A DNA stretch of 64,000 bases. Source: an uncultured Prevotellaceae bacterium (lineage in GTDB: Bacteria; Bacteroidota; Bacteroidia; Bacteroidales; Bacteroidaceae). Position 1 is the first letter of the stretch, and the number at the start of each line of letters is the position of its first letter. This document shows positions 41,485 to 52,213 of the stretch, piece after piece. The stretch lies in contig CACYJV010000003.1 of the NCBI GenBank assembly GCA_902774815.1, positions 141,815-205,814 on the forward strand, in the 5' to 3' direction. A model generated the notes under the pieces. The model made no database searches. It was not told where the DNA came from and saw only the letters and a program-made list of their open reading frames with translations. A program made the position numbers and the translations under genes.

Positions 41485-44400
41485 TTACTTCACTGTAAGC
41501 TTCTGCGAACGGATGACGTTCTTGTTCTGCATCTTCACGATGTAAAGGCCACTTGCGAAGTCGACATTGATGGTCTTGGGGTTCTGAACGAACTTCACGA
41601 GTTTTCCATCGGTGGTGTATACCCATGCCTTCTCGACATTGCGGAACGAGAGAGTGCCATCGCAGACAATTGCATCGGAAGCATCGCCCTTCACAACCTC
41701 GACACCCAGAATCTCGTTATAGAGCTCAGGCTCATCGGCCACGCCCTCATCAATAGGCTTCACGGTTGGTTTGCGCTGCTCATTGTCGCCGCTAATCTCA
41801 ACACCGAGGTCGATGGTAAATCCCTTTGCTGTGAGTCCTACAGGACCGGGGTGAGCGGCCCAAGCATCGGTGAACACAATGCGAATGCGACTCTTTCCAC
41901 AAACGGCATCCTCAGGAATCTTTACCTTGAACGGAACGAAGGGATTGTCGGTGTAACCATTGGCATGGAGCGGCGTAGCAGAATATTCTGGCGTATTTTC
42001 TATACTGTTGTTAGTATTAGCCTTACCCTGCTCGATAATGAGCTCGTCGGTCGTACCCTCGAAATAGCCGTTGATGTTCCAGTCGGCATAGCCCTTCATG
42101 ATACACCACTGCAGACCATCGGTAGCGCTGAACCACTCGTAGTTGACAGTAACCTCGTCGCCCTGCTTCACCTTGAGCACGGCGGTCTCAGTGGCATTCA
42201 CATAGTTGCGATCTTCCACGGGACCAGGCTGGTCGCATGTGTAGTTCAGGTTGGCAACGCTGGCACCTGTCGTCGTTACCTTGGTCAGATAGCGGCTCTT
42301 GATGGCAGTTTGATAGCCGTCGGCATCAGGGTTAATCTCGCTGACACCATACTCCAGGCCATCGGCATCGGCTCCTTGAGGCACGTTGCTGCTGCGTGTG
42401 ATGGCCACCCACTTGGCAGGCGAATAGCTCTTCAAGTCGGTCGACACGCTGCGCACACCGAAATAGGGCTCTTCACCCTCAGCCATAGGCATGTCACCAA
42501 CGAAGGCCGACCAGCCCTGCACATGGCTGACAACACTGACGCGGCCGTTCTCGCCATTCTTGTAGAGCACCTCGAAGTGGTCAACATTGCCTTCGTCGTT
42601 GTAAACCATTCCATAAGGAGAAGCACCCAGCTGGTCGAGCGTCCAGTTCAACTTCACGCTGAGCTTGTTGGTCGTTTCCTTCTTCACCTCAGCCAGGATC
42701 TCAGAGATGCCGGCAGGCTCAGCCTTCACGTCGTCGTTCAGCTGCAGTTCGCCAACGAACACTTTGTAGTCGCTTGTGACATTTTTGGCGCGCAGACCGA
42801 CGAAATCCACCTGATCAGCGCTACCGATGCCGTCGAGGACGATCTTCTTCTCTTCCCAGGTCTTACCAGTTGTAGCACCAACGGGGAATTCCTTCCACTG
42901 CCCAGCCACTTTTACGATGAGGAAAAGATTGGTTTCGGTATTGCCTTCCTTATTTGTCTTCACAGCAACCTTGGCATAAGGAGCGCCCGAGGTACCAGTC
43001 AGCTTCGTACGGAAGAGCACGAGGTCGGCAGAACCATTGCTCTTGCCCTCAATTTTCAGGCAGGAGCCACCCATATAGCTATCCTCGATGGTAAACTGTG
43101 GGTTGATTACTGTCGATGCGTTAGTGGTTCCTGCATCATAGACAAGCCAGCGATAAGTAGGAACGATGTCCTGTGTGGACAGATTGTACCAGTTGCCGTG
43201 CGTCTTCTTTCCTTTGTAGGTATATACCTCGCCGATACCCGTATTGAAATAGGTGTGGAAAGGATATTTGCCTTGAATGGTGGAACGCTCGGGGAAGTAG
43301 GTAGCCAGGCCACCGAAGGTAGATAGAGGAGGAGTATTGCCATTCCAAGCCCAATCGTTACCAATGTTTCTCATCATGGGGAGGTTAGCCGGGTTGCGGT
43401 TTCCACCAGAGAAGGCGCGCTCGAGCAGCGACTGATAGTTGGCCTGGAACTCCTGTGCATCGTTACCGACGTTGTTCGACCAGAAGCGACTGTTGGCATG
43501 CTCGCCCCAAAGCACGGCACCAATGTCGCGACCTTTAAGGTTGGTCCAGGAACGGTTCATCGTAACAATCCACACACCTGAGTAAAGACCGTCGGTGGTG
43601 CCCATGGCTGCCTTGGCGGCATTCTCTGAGCTGCGCATGGAGATGGCTGATGCGAAGTCGTTACCGACATAATTGAGGAAAGTGTCGGCAGTACGACCTT
43701 CAGAGTCACCGAAGATGGCATTGGCATTGCTCGCTGAGAGCGAACTGTTGGAGGTGTAGAGTCCGATGTGGAAGTTCTTGAATCCACGAGCCTCAGCTTC
43801 TTTGTAGAGAGCCTTGTGGAATGCCACGATATTGTCATCGCGATATGAACCGTCTTCCCAGTTGTAGTTGATACCATCTGCACCGAAGAACATCAGCACG
43901 CTGATGAGAGGCTTCACGTATTTGAACGATCCGTCGGCATTCTTCTCGGTGACGAGTTTGCTATAAGCAGCATCGCCACTGCCAGGAGTCCACGATTCGA
44001 AGAACTTGATGCCCGAGAAAATGTCGGTACCATTCTGGTGAGCAGCGTCAATCCATGCACCTGGAGCTTGGAACAGACCATGATTCCACGAACCGAAGAG
44101 GTGGGTGTAGTTCCAAAGCGAATAGGTGTCGTCGCCGGCGTTGGTGCCAGGATAGCCACCGATGCCACGTGCTGTTCCCATAGGAATGTTGAGCCAAAGC
44201 CTGCGGGTGTTTTTCACGTCGGGATAGAGCTGATTGGCCTGGTCGTCGATAAGAGTACGTGGGCGCACGTGTGAACGGGCGAACTCAACGTCCATCATGT
44301 TGAAGCCGGCAGCCTCGAATTCTTCACGGGTTGGGTATTCCCGACCAGCCTGCTGAGCGTTGTAGAAGAGCGTAAGCAGGCCGTTGTCGGTAAACGGCGT

Positions 44401-44511
44401 GAAGTCGAAGAGTTCTCTTGATGCCGAAGCATCGTAGTCCTGTGCCAGGACTGTCTGCACGTTGACTAAGAACAGTGCAGCAAAAGCACTGATGAGTAGA
44501 ATTCTTTTCAT
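41485..44511 (-). CDS. Secreted GH85 endo-beta-N-acetylglucosaminidase
   Basis: A 1008-residue enzyme with a signal peptide (cleavage at VLAQ). The GH85 barrel is recognised from RLWLNIPMGTARGIGGYPGTNAGDD, the YTHLFGSWNHG strand and the active-site segment ADGINYNWED with Asn217 and Glu219 (the N-x-E pair used in substrate-assisted cleavage). Galactose-binding-like and fibronectin-like modules follow (about residues 460-780). The C terminus (VWVYTTDGKLVKFV-like, GLYIVKMQNKNVIRSQKLTVK) is a type 9 secretion sorting domain. GH85 enzymes cut the chitobiose core of N-glycans. Position behind susC and susD indicates that the operon harvests host or dietary glycoprotein glycans. Confidence 0.88.
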   Translation of the reverse strand: MKRILLISAFAALFLVNVQTVLAQDYDASASRELFDFTPFTDNGLLTLFYNAQQAGREYPTREEFEAAGFNMMDVEFARSHVRPRTLIDDQANQLYPDVKNTRRLWLNIPMGTARGIGGYPGTNAGDDTYSLWNYTHLFGSWNHGLFQAPGAWIDAAHQNGTDIFSGIKFFESWTPGSGDAAYSKLVTEKNADGSFKYVKPLISVLMFFGADGINYNWEDGSYRDDNIVAFHKALYKEAEARGFKNFHIGLYTSNSSLSASNANAIFGDSEGRTADTFLNYVGNDFASAISMRSSENAAKAAMGTTDGLYSGVWIVTMNRSWTNLKGRDIGAVLWGEHANSRFWSNNVGNDAQEFQANYQSLLERAFSGGNRNPANLPMMRNIGNDWAWNGNTPPLSTFGGLATYFPERSTIQGKYPFHTYFNTGIGEVYTYKGKKTHGNWYNLSTQDIVPTYRWLVYDAGTTNASTVINPQFTIEDSYMGGSCLKIEGKSNGSADLVLFRTKLTGTSGAPYAKVAVKTNKEGNTETNLFLIVKVAGQWKEFPVGATTGKTWEEKKIVLDGIGSADQVDFVGLRAKNVTSDYKVFVGELQLNDDVKAEPAGISEILAEVKKETTNKLSVKLNWTLDQLGASPYGMVYNDEGNVDHFEVLYKNGENGRVSVVSHVQGWSAFVGDMPMAEGEEPYFGVRSVSTDLKSYSPAKWVAITRSSNVPQGADADGLEYGVSEINPDADGYQTAIKSRYLTKVTTTGASVANLNYTCDQPGPVEDRNYVNATETAVLKVKQGDEVTVNYEWFSATDGLQWCIMKGYADWNINGYFEGTTDELIIEQGKANTNNSIENTPEYSATPLHANGYTDNPFVPFKVKIPEDAVCGKSRIRIVFTDAWAAHPGPVGLTAKGFTIDLGVEISGDNEQRKPTVKPIDEGVADEPELYNEILGVEVVKGDASDAIVCDGTLSFRNVEKAWVYTTDGKLVKFVQNPKTINVDFASGLYIVKMQNKNVIRSQKLTVK

Positions 44512-44564
44512 TGTTTTTATAGGTTTAAGTTAATAAGAAATGTGCTATTGTATGTTGAGAGAGG

Positions 44565-44593
44565 TGTAGGGACGCGCCTTTCGCGCCCCTACA
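44565..44593 (-). promoter_or_regulatory. Intercistronic stem-loop between susD and the GH85 gene
   Basis: TGTAGGG and CGCG on the left pair with CGCG and CCCTACA on the right around a 5-nt loop, with one internal mismatch. It sits 9 nt past the susD stop codon and lacks a U-tract, so it may set relative transcript levels rather than end transcription. Confidence 0.55.
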
Positions 44594-44601
44594 GACGCCC
44601 T

Positions 44602-46413
44602 TTAGAAGTTTGGTTTATCAACATCCCACCAGAGACGCGTGGCCTGATAGTCTTCGCCACCCAGTGCATCGAGACCTGAATTGATGATGTCTACCACCGA
44701 TGCATCGTCGGTATCGGGGAAGGGAGCGCGACGAATGATGTCGCCATACTTCAGCGTTCCGTCGCCCTCGTCGGCATTGAGCACGGGGAAGAGTTTCGGA
44801 TAGCCCGTGCGACGCAGGTCGGTCCACGACTCGAAGGAATAGGGGAAGTTGGCAATGTACTTCTGCGTGATGATCTTCTCGAGCTTCAACTCCTGTGAGT
44901 CACCCTCATTCCACTTCACACCTATCTTCGTCACGCTGGGTTCGTCGTTGACATTGCCGAGTGGGTCGTGGTAAGTATAGGGAAGAGCCTCGGTTCGCTC
45001 CATGTAGTCAGGCAGCAGCATATAGAACTCCTCAGAATAGAGAGGCTCAGAGCGGTCGAAGGGATGGCTGTAGTAGATGCCTCGGTCATAGAACTCCTTG
45101 GCCGTACCGCCCATGTTCCATCCACGGACAGCACCTTCAGCCCGCAGGAAGTCCACCTCTGAGAGTTTCATCAGGTAAAGAGGTGCTTCGGCCATGAGAT
45201 CTTTCTCGAACACCGAGCAAGCCAACATGGGATTGGTAGCCGCACTCTGTCCCATTCCGGGATGAATGCCTTCGCGCAGACCTACAACGCGAGTTCCTGC
45301 AGGCAGCACCTCGCCCGTCTTGGTATTGACCATGGCGCCACTATTCTTCAGGAAGAACGGGAACTCGGCCTCATCAGACACGAATGGGTGATTGAGACTC
45401 ATGAGCAGACTCTCGAAAGAGGCACTCAAACGGGCATCGCCCCATGATATCCAGATCATGTTGAGCGGGTGTCCAAAGCCCATTTCGTGGCCCATCAGTG
45501 CAAACTCCTGGTCGACATTGTCGACGACACCTCCTGCCACAGCCTCCTCAGCCCACTTGCGGGCATTCTCAGGTTCCACCTTTACACAGTGCATGGCAAT
45601 GCGCAGCTTCAGCGAATTGGCAAAACGAATCCACGAATCCATACCTGTACGGCCAGTATACTTGTCCTTTGAAATTTCCAAGTTCTGGTTCATGAGCGCC
45701 TGCAGCTTCTGTTTGTACCAGTCGGGGCGCGTTTCGAAGTGGCGCAGGCATGCCGTGATGAGGTCAATGTGGGCAATGATGCTCTTATAGATGCTTTCCA
45801 CACCATCGTAAGTGAAGGGTGCTTCCTGCTTGTTCTGCAAGAAATCCTTGTAAGGCAGTGCGCCATGGACATCGGCAATCTCCTGCGTCGAGTAGTCGAG
45901 CATGAGCAGATAGATAGCCTTCATCTCTGGAATCGTATCGATGGCCGGATGGTTGAGCAGAGGCACCATTGAGTTTTTCACTATGAGGTAGCTGCTGTTA
46001 GGACCGGGGTTGAACTCGGGGCTGATGTCGTACGACGACTGCAGCGTTCCATACATAAAGTCGTAGTGAGGCACTGTGGTGTACTGTGCGTAGTTGTCGG
46101 GGCCGAGCGAGAACTGGCGCTGATAGGCATGCTCACCTGGGTAGTCGCCGTTCTTACCGCCACGCATGGCATACTGTCCGCCCTTAGCCTGCTTCAGATA
46201 GACATCGAGACTGGCCAGAGCCTTATCGTAGTCGGCCTCGCTGATGTTGATATTATAGTTGATCTCTTCAGGATTACCATGGTAAACGGAATCGGAGAGC
46301 GCAATCTGGTCGATGGTTAGCGAGTCGAGCGGGTGGTCGAACTCCATGCACGAGGTGAAACCAAGGGCAGCAACGGCTGTTGCCAGCAGCAAATAGAATC
46401 TATTTCGTTTCAT
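44602..46413 (-). CDS. SusD/RagB-family outer-membrane glycan-binding lipoprotein
   Basis: A 603-residue lipoprotein (signal ending LGFTSC, Cys22). The body has the SusD-like helical repeats, for example AIDTIPEMKAIYLLMLDYSTQEIADVHGALPYKDFLQ, with RIAMHCVKVEPENARKWAEEAV and a C-terminal EKIITQKYIANFPYSFESWTDLRRTGYP, a hallmark of the SusD family. It caps the SusC barrel encoded just upstream and binds the incoming glycan at the surface. Spacing to susC is 21 nt, so the genes are one operon. It is longer than average SusD proteins (about 500-550). Confidence 0.93.
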   Translation of the reverse strand: MKRNRFYLLLATAVAALGFTSCMEFDHPLDSLTIDQIALSDSVYHGNPEEINYNINISEADYDKALASLDVYLKQAKGGQYAMRGGKNGDYPGEHAYQRQFSLGPDNYAQYTTVPHYDFMYGTLQSSYDISPEFNPGPNSSYLIVKNSMVPLLNHPAIDTIPEMKAIYLLMLDYSTQEIADVHGALPYKDFLQNKQEAPFTYDGVESIYKSIIAHIDLITACLRHFETRPDWYKQKLQALMNQNLEISKDKYTGRTGMDSWIRFANSLKLRIAMHCVKVEPENARKWAEEAVAGGVVDNVDQEFALMGHEMGFGHPLNMIWISWGDARLSASFESLLMSLNHPFVSDEAEFPFFLKNSGAMVNTKTGEVLPAGTRVVGLREGIHPGMGQSAATNPMLACSVFEKDLMAEAPLYLMKLSEVDFLRAEGAVRGWNMGGTAKEFYDRGIYYSHPFDRSEPLYSEEFYMLLPDYMERTEALPYTYHDPLGNVNDEPSVTKIGVKWNEGDSQELKLEKIITQKYIANFPYSFESWTDLRRTGYPKLFPVLNADEGDGTLKYGDIIRRAPFPDTDDASVVDIINSGLDALGGEDYQATRLWWDVDKPNF

Positions 46414-46434
46414 ATTCTTGCTTATGTTAGGTTA

Positions 46435-49400
46435 TTAGAAGTTCATTTTCACGTTGAAACCATAGGAACGAGTCGAAGGCATGTTGAAAAGTTCGAAACC
46501 ACCGAGACCGTTACCTGTTGAAAGGCTTACGTCGGGATCGACGGGTGCCTTCTTATAGATGAAGAACAGGTTACGTCCAATGAACGACAACGACAGGTTC
46601 TTTCCTTCGCCCAAGAGGTTTTTGAAGGTGTAAGCCAGCGAAAGCTCGCGCAGACGGAAGTTGGTTGCGTCGTACATATAGAGCGGTGAGTACTGCGAAC
46701 CGCGTGCACCCATCACCTGATAGTACTGACGTACGCCGATCAACTGATTGCTTCCGTCGGGCAGATACATGGCTGGTTCGCCATTTGCGGTATAGAGATT
46801 GTTGGCATAGGCATAGTCACGGGCATCAGCCGAGCGCTGCGAGAGTCCCATCTCATCGAGATAGGCTTCGGTCAGCGAGATGACCTTGCCGCCAATACGT
46901 CCGTTGACGAGGAACGAGAGCTGGAAGTCCTTGTAGTTGACGGTGTTTGTCCAACCCAACTGACACTTCGAGTTCATGTTACCGATATACTTTGTGTAGC
47001 GGCCTTCCTTCAATATGTTGCCATTAGAGGAAAGGAAGATAGTTCCATCGGCATTGTGGCGAATGTCGCGCACGTACATATCGCCATAGGAGTCGCCCTC
47101 CAGATAGCGCACACGCACGCCGGCAACGTCGGTATAGAGCATCTTTTGGTTGCCTGCCTCATCCTTACCCACCGTGAGTACCTTATTATTATTATAAGAG
47201 AAGTTCACGGCTGTGCGCCACCGCAGGTCCTTACCGAAGCGGAAGTTGTAGCCTAACGTAGTTTCGAAGCCCTGGTTTCGCAGGTCGGCCGAGCTGTCAT
47301 AGACGGTGTAACCAGCTGTGTTGCCAATGCTCATGAACAGCCCATAGACAGATGCATTGTAGTAAGTGAAGTCGAAACTCAGTCGGTTGTCGAAGAACAA
47401 CATCTCCAATCCAGCCTCAAAGGAGTGGGTTTCCTCTGGTTTTGCATTGGTAAAGATGGTCGAACCTGTTGCCGAAATCGTGCCCGTGCCACGTTTCGTG
47501 ATTGCCGAGTTGTAGTATCGGTTGGGCACAGCGTTACCCACTTCAGAGTAAGAGGCACGCAGCTTGGCGTAGTCCCACCACTTTGGCAACTTGAAGAGTT
47601 CGTTCAGCAAGGCGTTGGCACCGATACTCCAATAGTCGTAGTGGTGAGGTTTGTCGTCCCACTGTAGGAACACCTTGTAAGTATCGCTGCGATAGGAACC
47701 GTCGATGTAGATTTTCTCCTTCCAACCCAGTTGTGCCGTGGCGATGATGGCACGGTCCCAGTTCGATGTCTCGGAGTCGCTTGTCACGCCGTTGCCGCCA
47801 TAGCTGGTGTTGAACACGTTGACATCGGTCGAAAGCTTCTGGTTCAGGGCATCGACATAAGTTGCATTAGCTATGTATGTGCCATAGTTGCTTCCACGTG
47901 TGGTGTGCCCTACCCAACCAGCGGTGGCACTCACGCTCCAATCTTCGGCAAATGTCTTGTTATAGTTCAGCAGCAGGTCGACATACATCTCCGTTGTGCT
48001 GTCGCGACGCTTGTTGTAAGTACCGAAGTCGTACATCGAGGCAGGTGCAAACGTCGAAGCATAGCGCCAACCCTCTTCCTGATACTTGTCGTGGTCGAAG
48101 TTGAAGCGGCCTTGGAACGACAATCCGTCGTAGATGTCGAGGTTTGCCTGGAATCCACCATAGATACGCTGGTTGCGTCTGATGCCTTGGTTCTGATTGA
48201 GCAGCCAGTAGGGATTGTTCTGGCGAGCGTCGAGGTAGGCATAGTTCATCATCGGACCCTTCAACTCAACGGCATCGCTCTGGCGAGTGAATCCGCCGCT
48301 GCCGTTGTCGACATAGTGGCCTTGCGGATCGGACACCCACATGCCTTCAGCCAGTGCGTAGTGGTCGCGATAGTATTGCATATCGATATTGCGCGGGGCT
48401 GTGTAGAGGTGGAAAATGGGGTTGCCCACCGTACCTCCACCAATGCGATTGGTGGTCTTTGTCTGCACGTAGTTGATAGAGGCGCTCAGCGTCAGGCGGT
48501 CCCAAAGCTTGTAGGACTGACGGAAAGCAAAGGTGTTGCGGTTGTAACGGTTGGTTTCAACCAGTCCAAGGGCATGGCTATTGGCAAACGAAACATAGGT
48601 CTGAATCTTTTCTGTACCACCCGAAACCGACACAGAGTTGTTCGCCGTCACACCCGTACGATAGAAATCGGCGACGTCGTCGTTACCGTAGTTGCGCAGA
48701 TGGATGTCGCGCTCGTACGGAATCTTGTCGGTTGCACGCGATTTGGCAGTCAACGGGCTCTCGCTGATGCGGCCTCCCCAGCCGTTAGCCTCGCCGAGAT
48801 AGCCTTGAGCGTCGATGGCTGCGCCATAAGTATTCTGTATTTTCGGGGTGAGAAGCGGTGTATCGAAAGTGACGTTGCCCGTGTAGCTCACGTCCATCTT
48901 GCCGGCTTTACCCTTCTTGGTGGTGATCATGATGACGCCATTGGCTGCGCGCGAACCGTAAAGGGCTGCTGCGTTGGCACCCTTCAGCACGTTCATCGAC
49001 TCGATGTCGTCGGGATTGATCATCGAAAGGGCGTCGGCACCTTCGACCGATGAGTTCTCGGTCATGGAGTTCGGGTCGTTGATCTGGCCACGGGTGGAGT
49101 TTGTCATGGGCACACCATCGACTACGATGAGCGGCGACGAACCTCCGAGGAACGACTTGTTGCCACGTAGCATGATTTTCGATGCACCACCGGCACCACC
49201 AGCCGATGGGGTGATGACGATACCTGCTATCTTTCCTTCAAGCGAGTTGGCCACATTCACGTCCTGAACCTTCATGAGGTCCTCGGCTTTCACCTGCTGC
49301 GTGGCATAGGTGAGCGACTTTTCCTTTCGCAGAATACCCATTGCCGTGACAACAACTTCCTGAATGTTATGGCCCGATGCAGGCACGAGCTTCACGTCGA

Positions 49401-49731
49401 TGACCTGTCGACCACCTACTGCTATCTCCTGGGCATCGTAACCAATATAGGAAACGACGAGAACGGGACTGGTTGCATTGGTCGTAATGGTGTATTCGCC
49501 ATCGACATTGGTAGCCACGCCATCGCTAGTGCCCTTCACCATCACGGTAGCACCGATGAGTGGCTCACCGACTTCGTCGACAACGACACCTTTAATAGTA
49601 TGCTTTTGCTGTTGCACGCGCTGCGTTTCAGCGCTCATGGTGCCTGCTGCGCCCATCAGACAAGGTGCTGCGAGCATCATTAGAATGAGTGTCGCCTTAA
49701 AAGGCAGCGCTCCGGAAAATTTCTTTTTCAT
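46435..49731 (-). CDS. SusC/RagA-family TonB-linked outer-membrane transporter
   Basis: A 1098-residue protein with a signal peptide, an N-terminal carboxypeptidase-D regulatory-like domain (IKGVVVDEVGEPLIGATVMVKG), the SusC signature at the plug start (VVTAMGILRKEKSLTYATQQV), the plug domain with MLRGNKSFLGGSSPLIVVDGVPM and ANAAALYGSRAANGVIMITTKKG, and a long beta-barrel ending in SYGFNVKMNF. It imports oligosaccharides with SusD. As the first gene of the susC-susD-GH85 operon it probably takes up N-glycans released by the GH85 enzyme. No sigma/anti-sigma or hybrid two-component regulator is adjacent. Confidence 0.95.
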   Translation of the reverse strand: MKKKFSGALPFKATLILMMLAAPCLMGAAGTMSAETQRVQQQKHTIKGVVVDEVGEPLIGATVMVKGTSDGVATNVDGEYTITTNATSPVLVVSYIGYDAQEIAVGGRQVIDVKLVPASGHNIQEVVVTAMGILRKEKSLTYATQQVKAEDLMKVQDVNVANSLEGKIAGIVITPSAGGAGGASKIMLRGNKSFLGGSSPLIVVDGVPMTNSTRGQINDPNSMTENSSVEGADALSMINPDDIESMNVLKGANAAALYGSRAANGVIMITTKKGKAGKMDVSYTGNVTFDTPLLTPKIQNTYGAAIDAQGYLGEANGWGGRISESPLTAKSRATDKIPYERDIHLRNYGNDDVADFYRTGVTANNSVSVSGGTEKIQTYVSFANSHALGLVETNRYNRNTFAFRQSYKLWDRLTLSASINYVQTKTTNRIGGGTVGNPIFHLYTAPRNIDMQYYRDHYALAEGMWVSDPQGHYVDNGSGGFTRQSDAVELKGPMMNYAYLDARQNNPYWLLNQNQGIRRNQRIYGGFQANLDIYDGLSFQGRFNFDHDKYQEEGWRYASTFAPASMYDFGTYNKRRDSTTEMYVDLLLNYNKTFAEDWSVSATAGWVGHTTRGSNYGTYIANATYVDALNQKLSTDVNVFNTSYGGNGVTSDSETSNWDRAIIATAQLGWKEKIYIDGSYRSDTYKVFLQWDDKPHHYDYWSIGANALLNELFKLPKWWDYAKLRASYSEVGNAVPNRYYNSAITKRGTGTISATGSTIFTNAKPEETHSFEAGLEMLFFDNRLSFDFTYYNASVYGLFMSIGNTAGYTVYDSSADLRNQGFETTLGYNFRFGKDLRWRTAVNFSYNNNKVLTVGKDEAGNQKMLYTDVAGVRVRYLEGDSYGDMYVRDIRHNADGTIFLSSNGNILKEGRYTKYIGNMNSKCQLGWTNTVNYKDFQLSFLVNGRIGGKVISLTEAYLDEMGLSQRSADARDYAYANNLYTANGEPAMYLPDGSNQLIGVRQYYQVMGARGSQYSPLYMYDATNFRLRELSLAYTFKNLLGEGKNLSLSFIGRNLFFIYKKAPVDPDVSLSTGNGLGGFELFNMPSTRSYGFNVKMNF

Positions 49732-49764
49732 GATTCTTTGGTTAGGTTTTTGTTATTTGCGTTG

Positions 49765-49772
49765 CAAAGATA
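49765..49772 (-). promoter_or_regulatory. -7 promoter box (TATCTTTG) for the susC operon
   Basis: A perfect TAnnTTTG box on the minus strand, 33 nt before the susC start codon. A -33 TTTG at consensus spacing is missing, as is common for regulated polysaccharide-utilisation promoters. Confidence 0.55.
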
Positions 49773-49974
49773 CAAAGTTTTTATATACGACACATCAATT
49801 TGCTCATAGAAAAACAGGTTGTTAAGATAGTTTAAGAATTGTAAAACGACAACCATCGGATTTGCGGCCGATAAGTGTCAGTGATACGCTTAAAAGCCTA
49901 TAACAAAGAAATTTACAAAGAATTAGGACAAAAAGCGGAAATGTTAAATTTTAGTGTCCAAATGACAATGAAAC

Positions 49975-50000
49975 GGGGATGCAGAAGACCTCTGCACCCC
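49975..50000 (-). terminator. Hairpin downstream of metG
   Basis: GGGGATGCAGA and TCTGCACCCC pair with one bulged A around a 5-nt loop. It lies 36 nt past the metG stop codon. The following minus-strand sequence (GTTTCATT) is only weakly U-rich. The rest of the 49773-50035 spacer shows no feature I recognise. Confidence 0.55.
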
Positions 50001-50035
50001 CGTATCTCGATGGGTTGATAATGTCGTAAGAATGG

Positions 50036-52213
50036 TTAGCCCACCTGCGAGCCGGGCTTCACTTCGCGCAACAAGGATGTAACGGCCAGCGAACCGTCAT
50101 GGTCGACAGCCGAAAGAATCATTCCCTGACTTTCGATGCCCATGATTTTGCGGGGCTCGAAGTTAGCAATGAAGAGCACATCCTTGCCCACCAGCTGCTC
50201 CGGCTCCCACCATTGGGCGATGCCAGAGAGGATGGTACGCGGCGTACCGCTGCCGTCGTCGATGGAGAACTGCAACAGTTTCTTCGACTTTTTCACCTTT
50301 TCGCACGTGAGAACGCGGCCCACACGGATGTCGAGTTTCTCGAAATCGTCGAACGAAACCACTGGTTTCACGGGCTCAGCCTTGTACTGTGCGGCCTCGT
50401 TTTCCTTGCGGATGCGCTCCAGACGGTCGAGTTGTGCCTGAATGGCATCGTCTTCGATCTTCTCGAACAGCAGCTGGGGCTCCATGAGCATCTTGCCCTC
50501 GGGCAACAGCTGTGCTCCGCCGAGCTCATCCCACGTGTAGCTCATGCGATCGATCATCTTGCGAAGCTTGTTCGACGAGAACGGCAGGAAGGGATCGAAT
50601 GCTATCGACAGGTTAGCCACCATCTGCAGCGACACGTTCAGTATCGTTGCCACACGGGCAGCCACCTCGCTGGCCTGGCAGAGCTGTGCGTTGGCTTCCT
50701 GCTGCTTCTTCAGCGCAGCCGGAGTGAGTGTTCCGTCATCGCGACGCTTCTGGGCTTCAGCGACGAGGGCTGCATCCACCTGCTTCCAGAGCTTCCAGGG
50801 CTCGCCATCGGTGATGTATTTATTGCCCAGACGAGCCAGATTCATGGCCTCACGCTGTGCCTCGCGGAACTTAAACTGGTCGAGCAGCTGCTCAATGCGC
50901 TCCTTGACGGTGCTCATCTCTTGCAAAGCCTCGCGATCGACGTCGGTAAGTTCGCCGCAAGCGGGCACTACGCCACCGAAATACTTCTTCGTGAGCTGCA
51001 GCGCACGGTTCACAAAGTTGCCGTAAATGGCCACCAGCTCGGAGTTGTTACGCTCCTGGAAGTCGCGCCAGGTGAAGTTGTTGTCCTTGGTCTCAGGCGC
51101 ATTGGCCGTGAGAACATAGCGCAGCACATCCTGTTTGCCAGGGAAGTCAATGAGATACTCGTGCAACCAGACAGCCCAGTTGCGCGATGTCGAAATCTTG
51201 TTGTCCTCCAGGTTCAGGAACTCATTGGCCGGCACGTTATCGGGCATGATATAACCACCGTGGGCTTTCATCATGACGGGGAAGATGATGCAGTGGAACA
51301 CGATGTTGTCCTTTCCAATGAAGTGGACGAGGCGCGTGTTGTCGTCTTGCCACCATTGTTGCCAAGTGCCCCAGCGGTCGGGATCCATCTCACAGAGCTC
51401 CTTGGTATTCGAAATGTAGCCGATTGGCGCATCGAACCACACGTAAAGCACCTTTCCATCGGCACCTTCGACGGGCACAGGGATACCCCAGTCAAGATCG
51501 CGCGTCATGGCACGTGGCTGCAAATCCATGTCGAGCCACGACTTGCACTGTCCGTAGACGTTCGAACGCCACTCCTTATGGCCTTCCAGAATCCACTCTT
51601 TCAGCCACTCCTGATAGTCGTTCAGGGGCAGATACCAGTTCTTTGTGTCGCGAAGGACGGGCGTCGAGCCACTGATAGTCGACTTCGGATTGATGAGTTC
51701 TGTGGGCGACAGGTCGTGTCCACACTTCTCACACTGGTCGCCATAGGCTCCCTCGTTGTGGCAATAGGGACATTCGCCGGTCACATAGCGGTCGGCCAGG
51801 AACTGATGGGCCTCCTCGTCGTAGAGCTGCTGTGTGGTTACCTCCTTCAGTTTGCCATCGTCGTAGAGCTTGCGGAAGAAGTCGGAGGCAAACTTATGAT
51901 GCGTTTTCGAAGTCGTCCGGCTATAAACGTCGAACGAAATGCCGAAGTCTTCGAACGAGTTACGAATCATCTCGTGGTAGCGATCGACCACGTCTTGCGG
52001 CGTGATGCCCTCCTTGCGGGCACGAATGGTGATGGGTACACCATGCTCGTCGCTACCGCCGACGAACATCACAGGCTGCTTCTTCAGTCGCAGATAGCGC
52101 ACATAGATGTCGGCAGGCACGTAGACGCCGGCCAGATGACCAATGTGAACACCGCCGTTGGCATAGGGCAGTGCGGCGGTCACGGTTGTTCGTTGATAGT
52201 TCTTTTGTTCCAT
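50036..52213 (-). CDS. metG: Methionyl-tRNA synthetase with C-terminal tRNA-binding domain
   Basis: A 725-residue class I synthetase. The HIGH motif is in [13 protein letters not shown], the zinc-binding knuckle in [20 protein letters not shown], and the KMSKS loop is KISTSR (in [15 protein letters not shown]). The C-terminal EMAP/Trbp111-like domain ([22 protein letters not shown] to [12 protein letters not shown]) improves tRNA binding and supports dimerisation. The ATG at 52213 gives the expected N terminus; an in-frame ATG at 52273 lies upstream of the promoter. It is divergent from the M16 protease gene. Confidence 0.96.
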   Translation of the reverse strand: MEQKNYQRTTVTAALPYANGGVHIGHLAGVYVPADIYVRYLRLKKQPVMFVGGSDEHGVPITIRARKEGITPQDVVDRYHEMIRNSFEDFGISFDVYSRTTSKTHHKFASDFFRKLYDDGKLKEVTTQQLYDEEAHQFLADRYVTGECPYCHNEGAYGDQCEKCGHDLSPTELINPKSTISGSTPVLRDTKNWYLPLNDYQEWLKEWILEGHKEWRSNVYGQCKSWLDMDLQPRAMTRDLDWGIPVPVEGADGKVLYVWFDAPIGYISNTKELCEMDPDRWGTWQQWWQDDNTRLVHFIGKDNIVFHCIIFPVMMKAHGGYIMPDNVPANEFLNLEDNKISTSRNWAVWLHEYLIDFPGKQDVLRYVLTANAPETKDNNFTWRDFQERNNSELVAIYGNFVNRALQLTKKYFGGVVPACGELTDVDREALQEMSTVKERIEQLLDQFKFREAQREAMNLARLGNKYITDGEPWKLWKQVDAALVAEAQKRRDDGTLTPAALKKQQEANAQLCQASEVAARVATILNVSLQMVANLSIAFDPFLPFSSNKLRKMIDRMSYTWDELGGAQLLPEGKMLMEPQLLFEKIEDDAIQAQLDRLERIRKENEAAQYKAEPVKPVVSFDDFEKLDIRVGRVLTCEKVKKSKKLLQFSIDDGSGTPRTILSGIAQWWEPEQLVGKDVLFIANFEPRKIMGIESQGMILSAVDHDGSLAVTSLLREVKPGSQVG

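Noticed and set aside
49773-50035. tRNA or small RNA gene in the susC-metG spacer
   Set aside because: No cloverleaf-like arrangement or GTTCRA-type T-loop found; only a weak terminator hairpin is visible.
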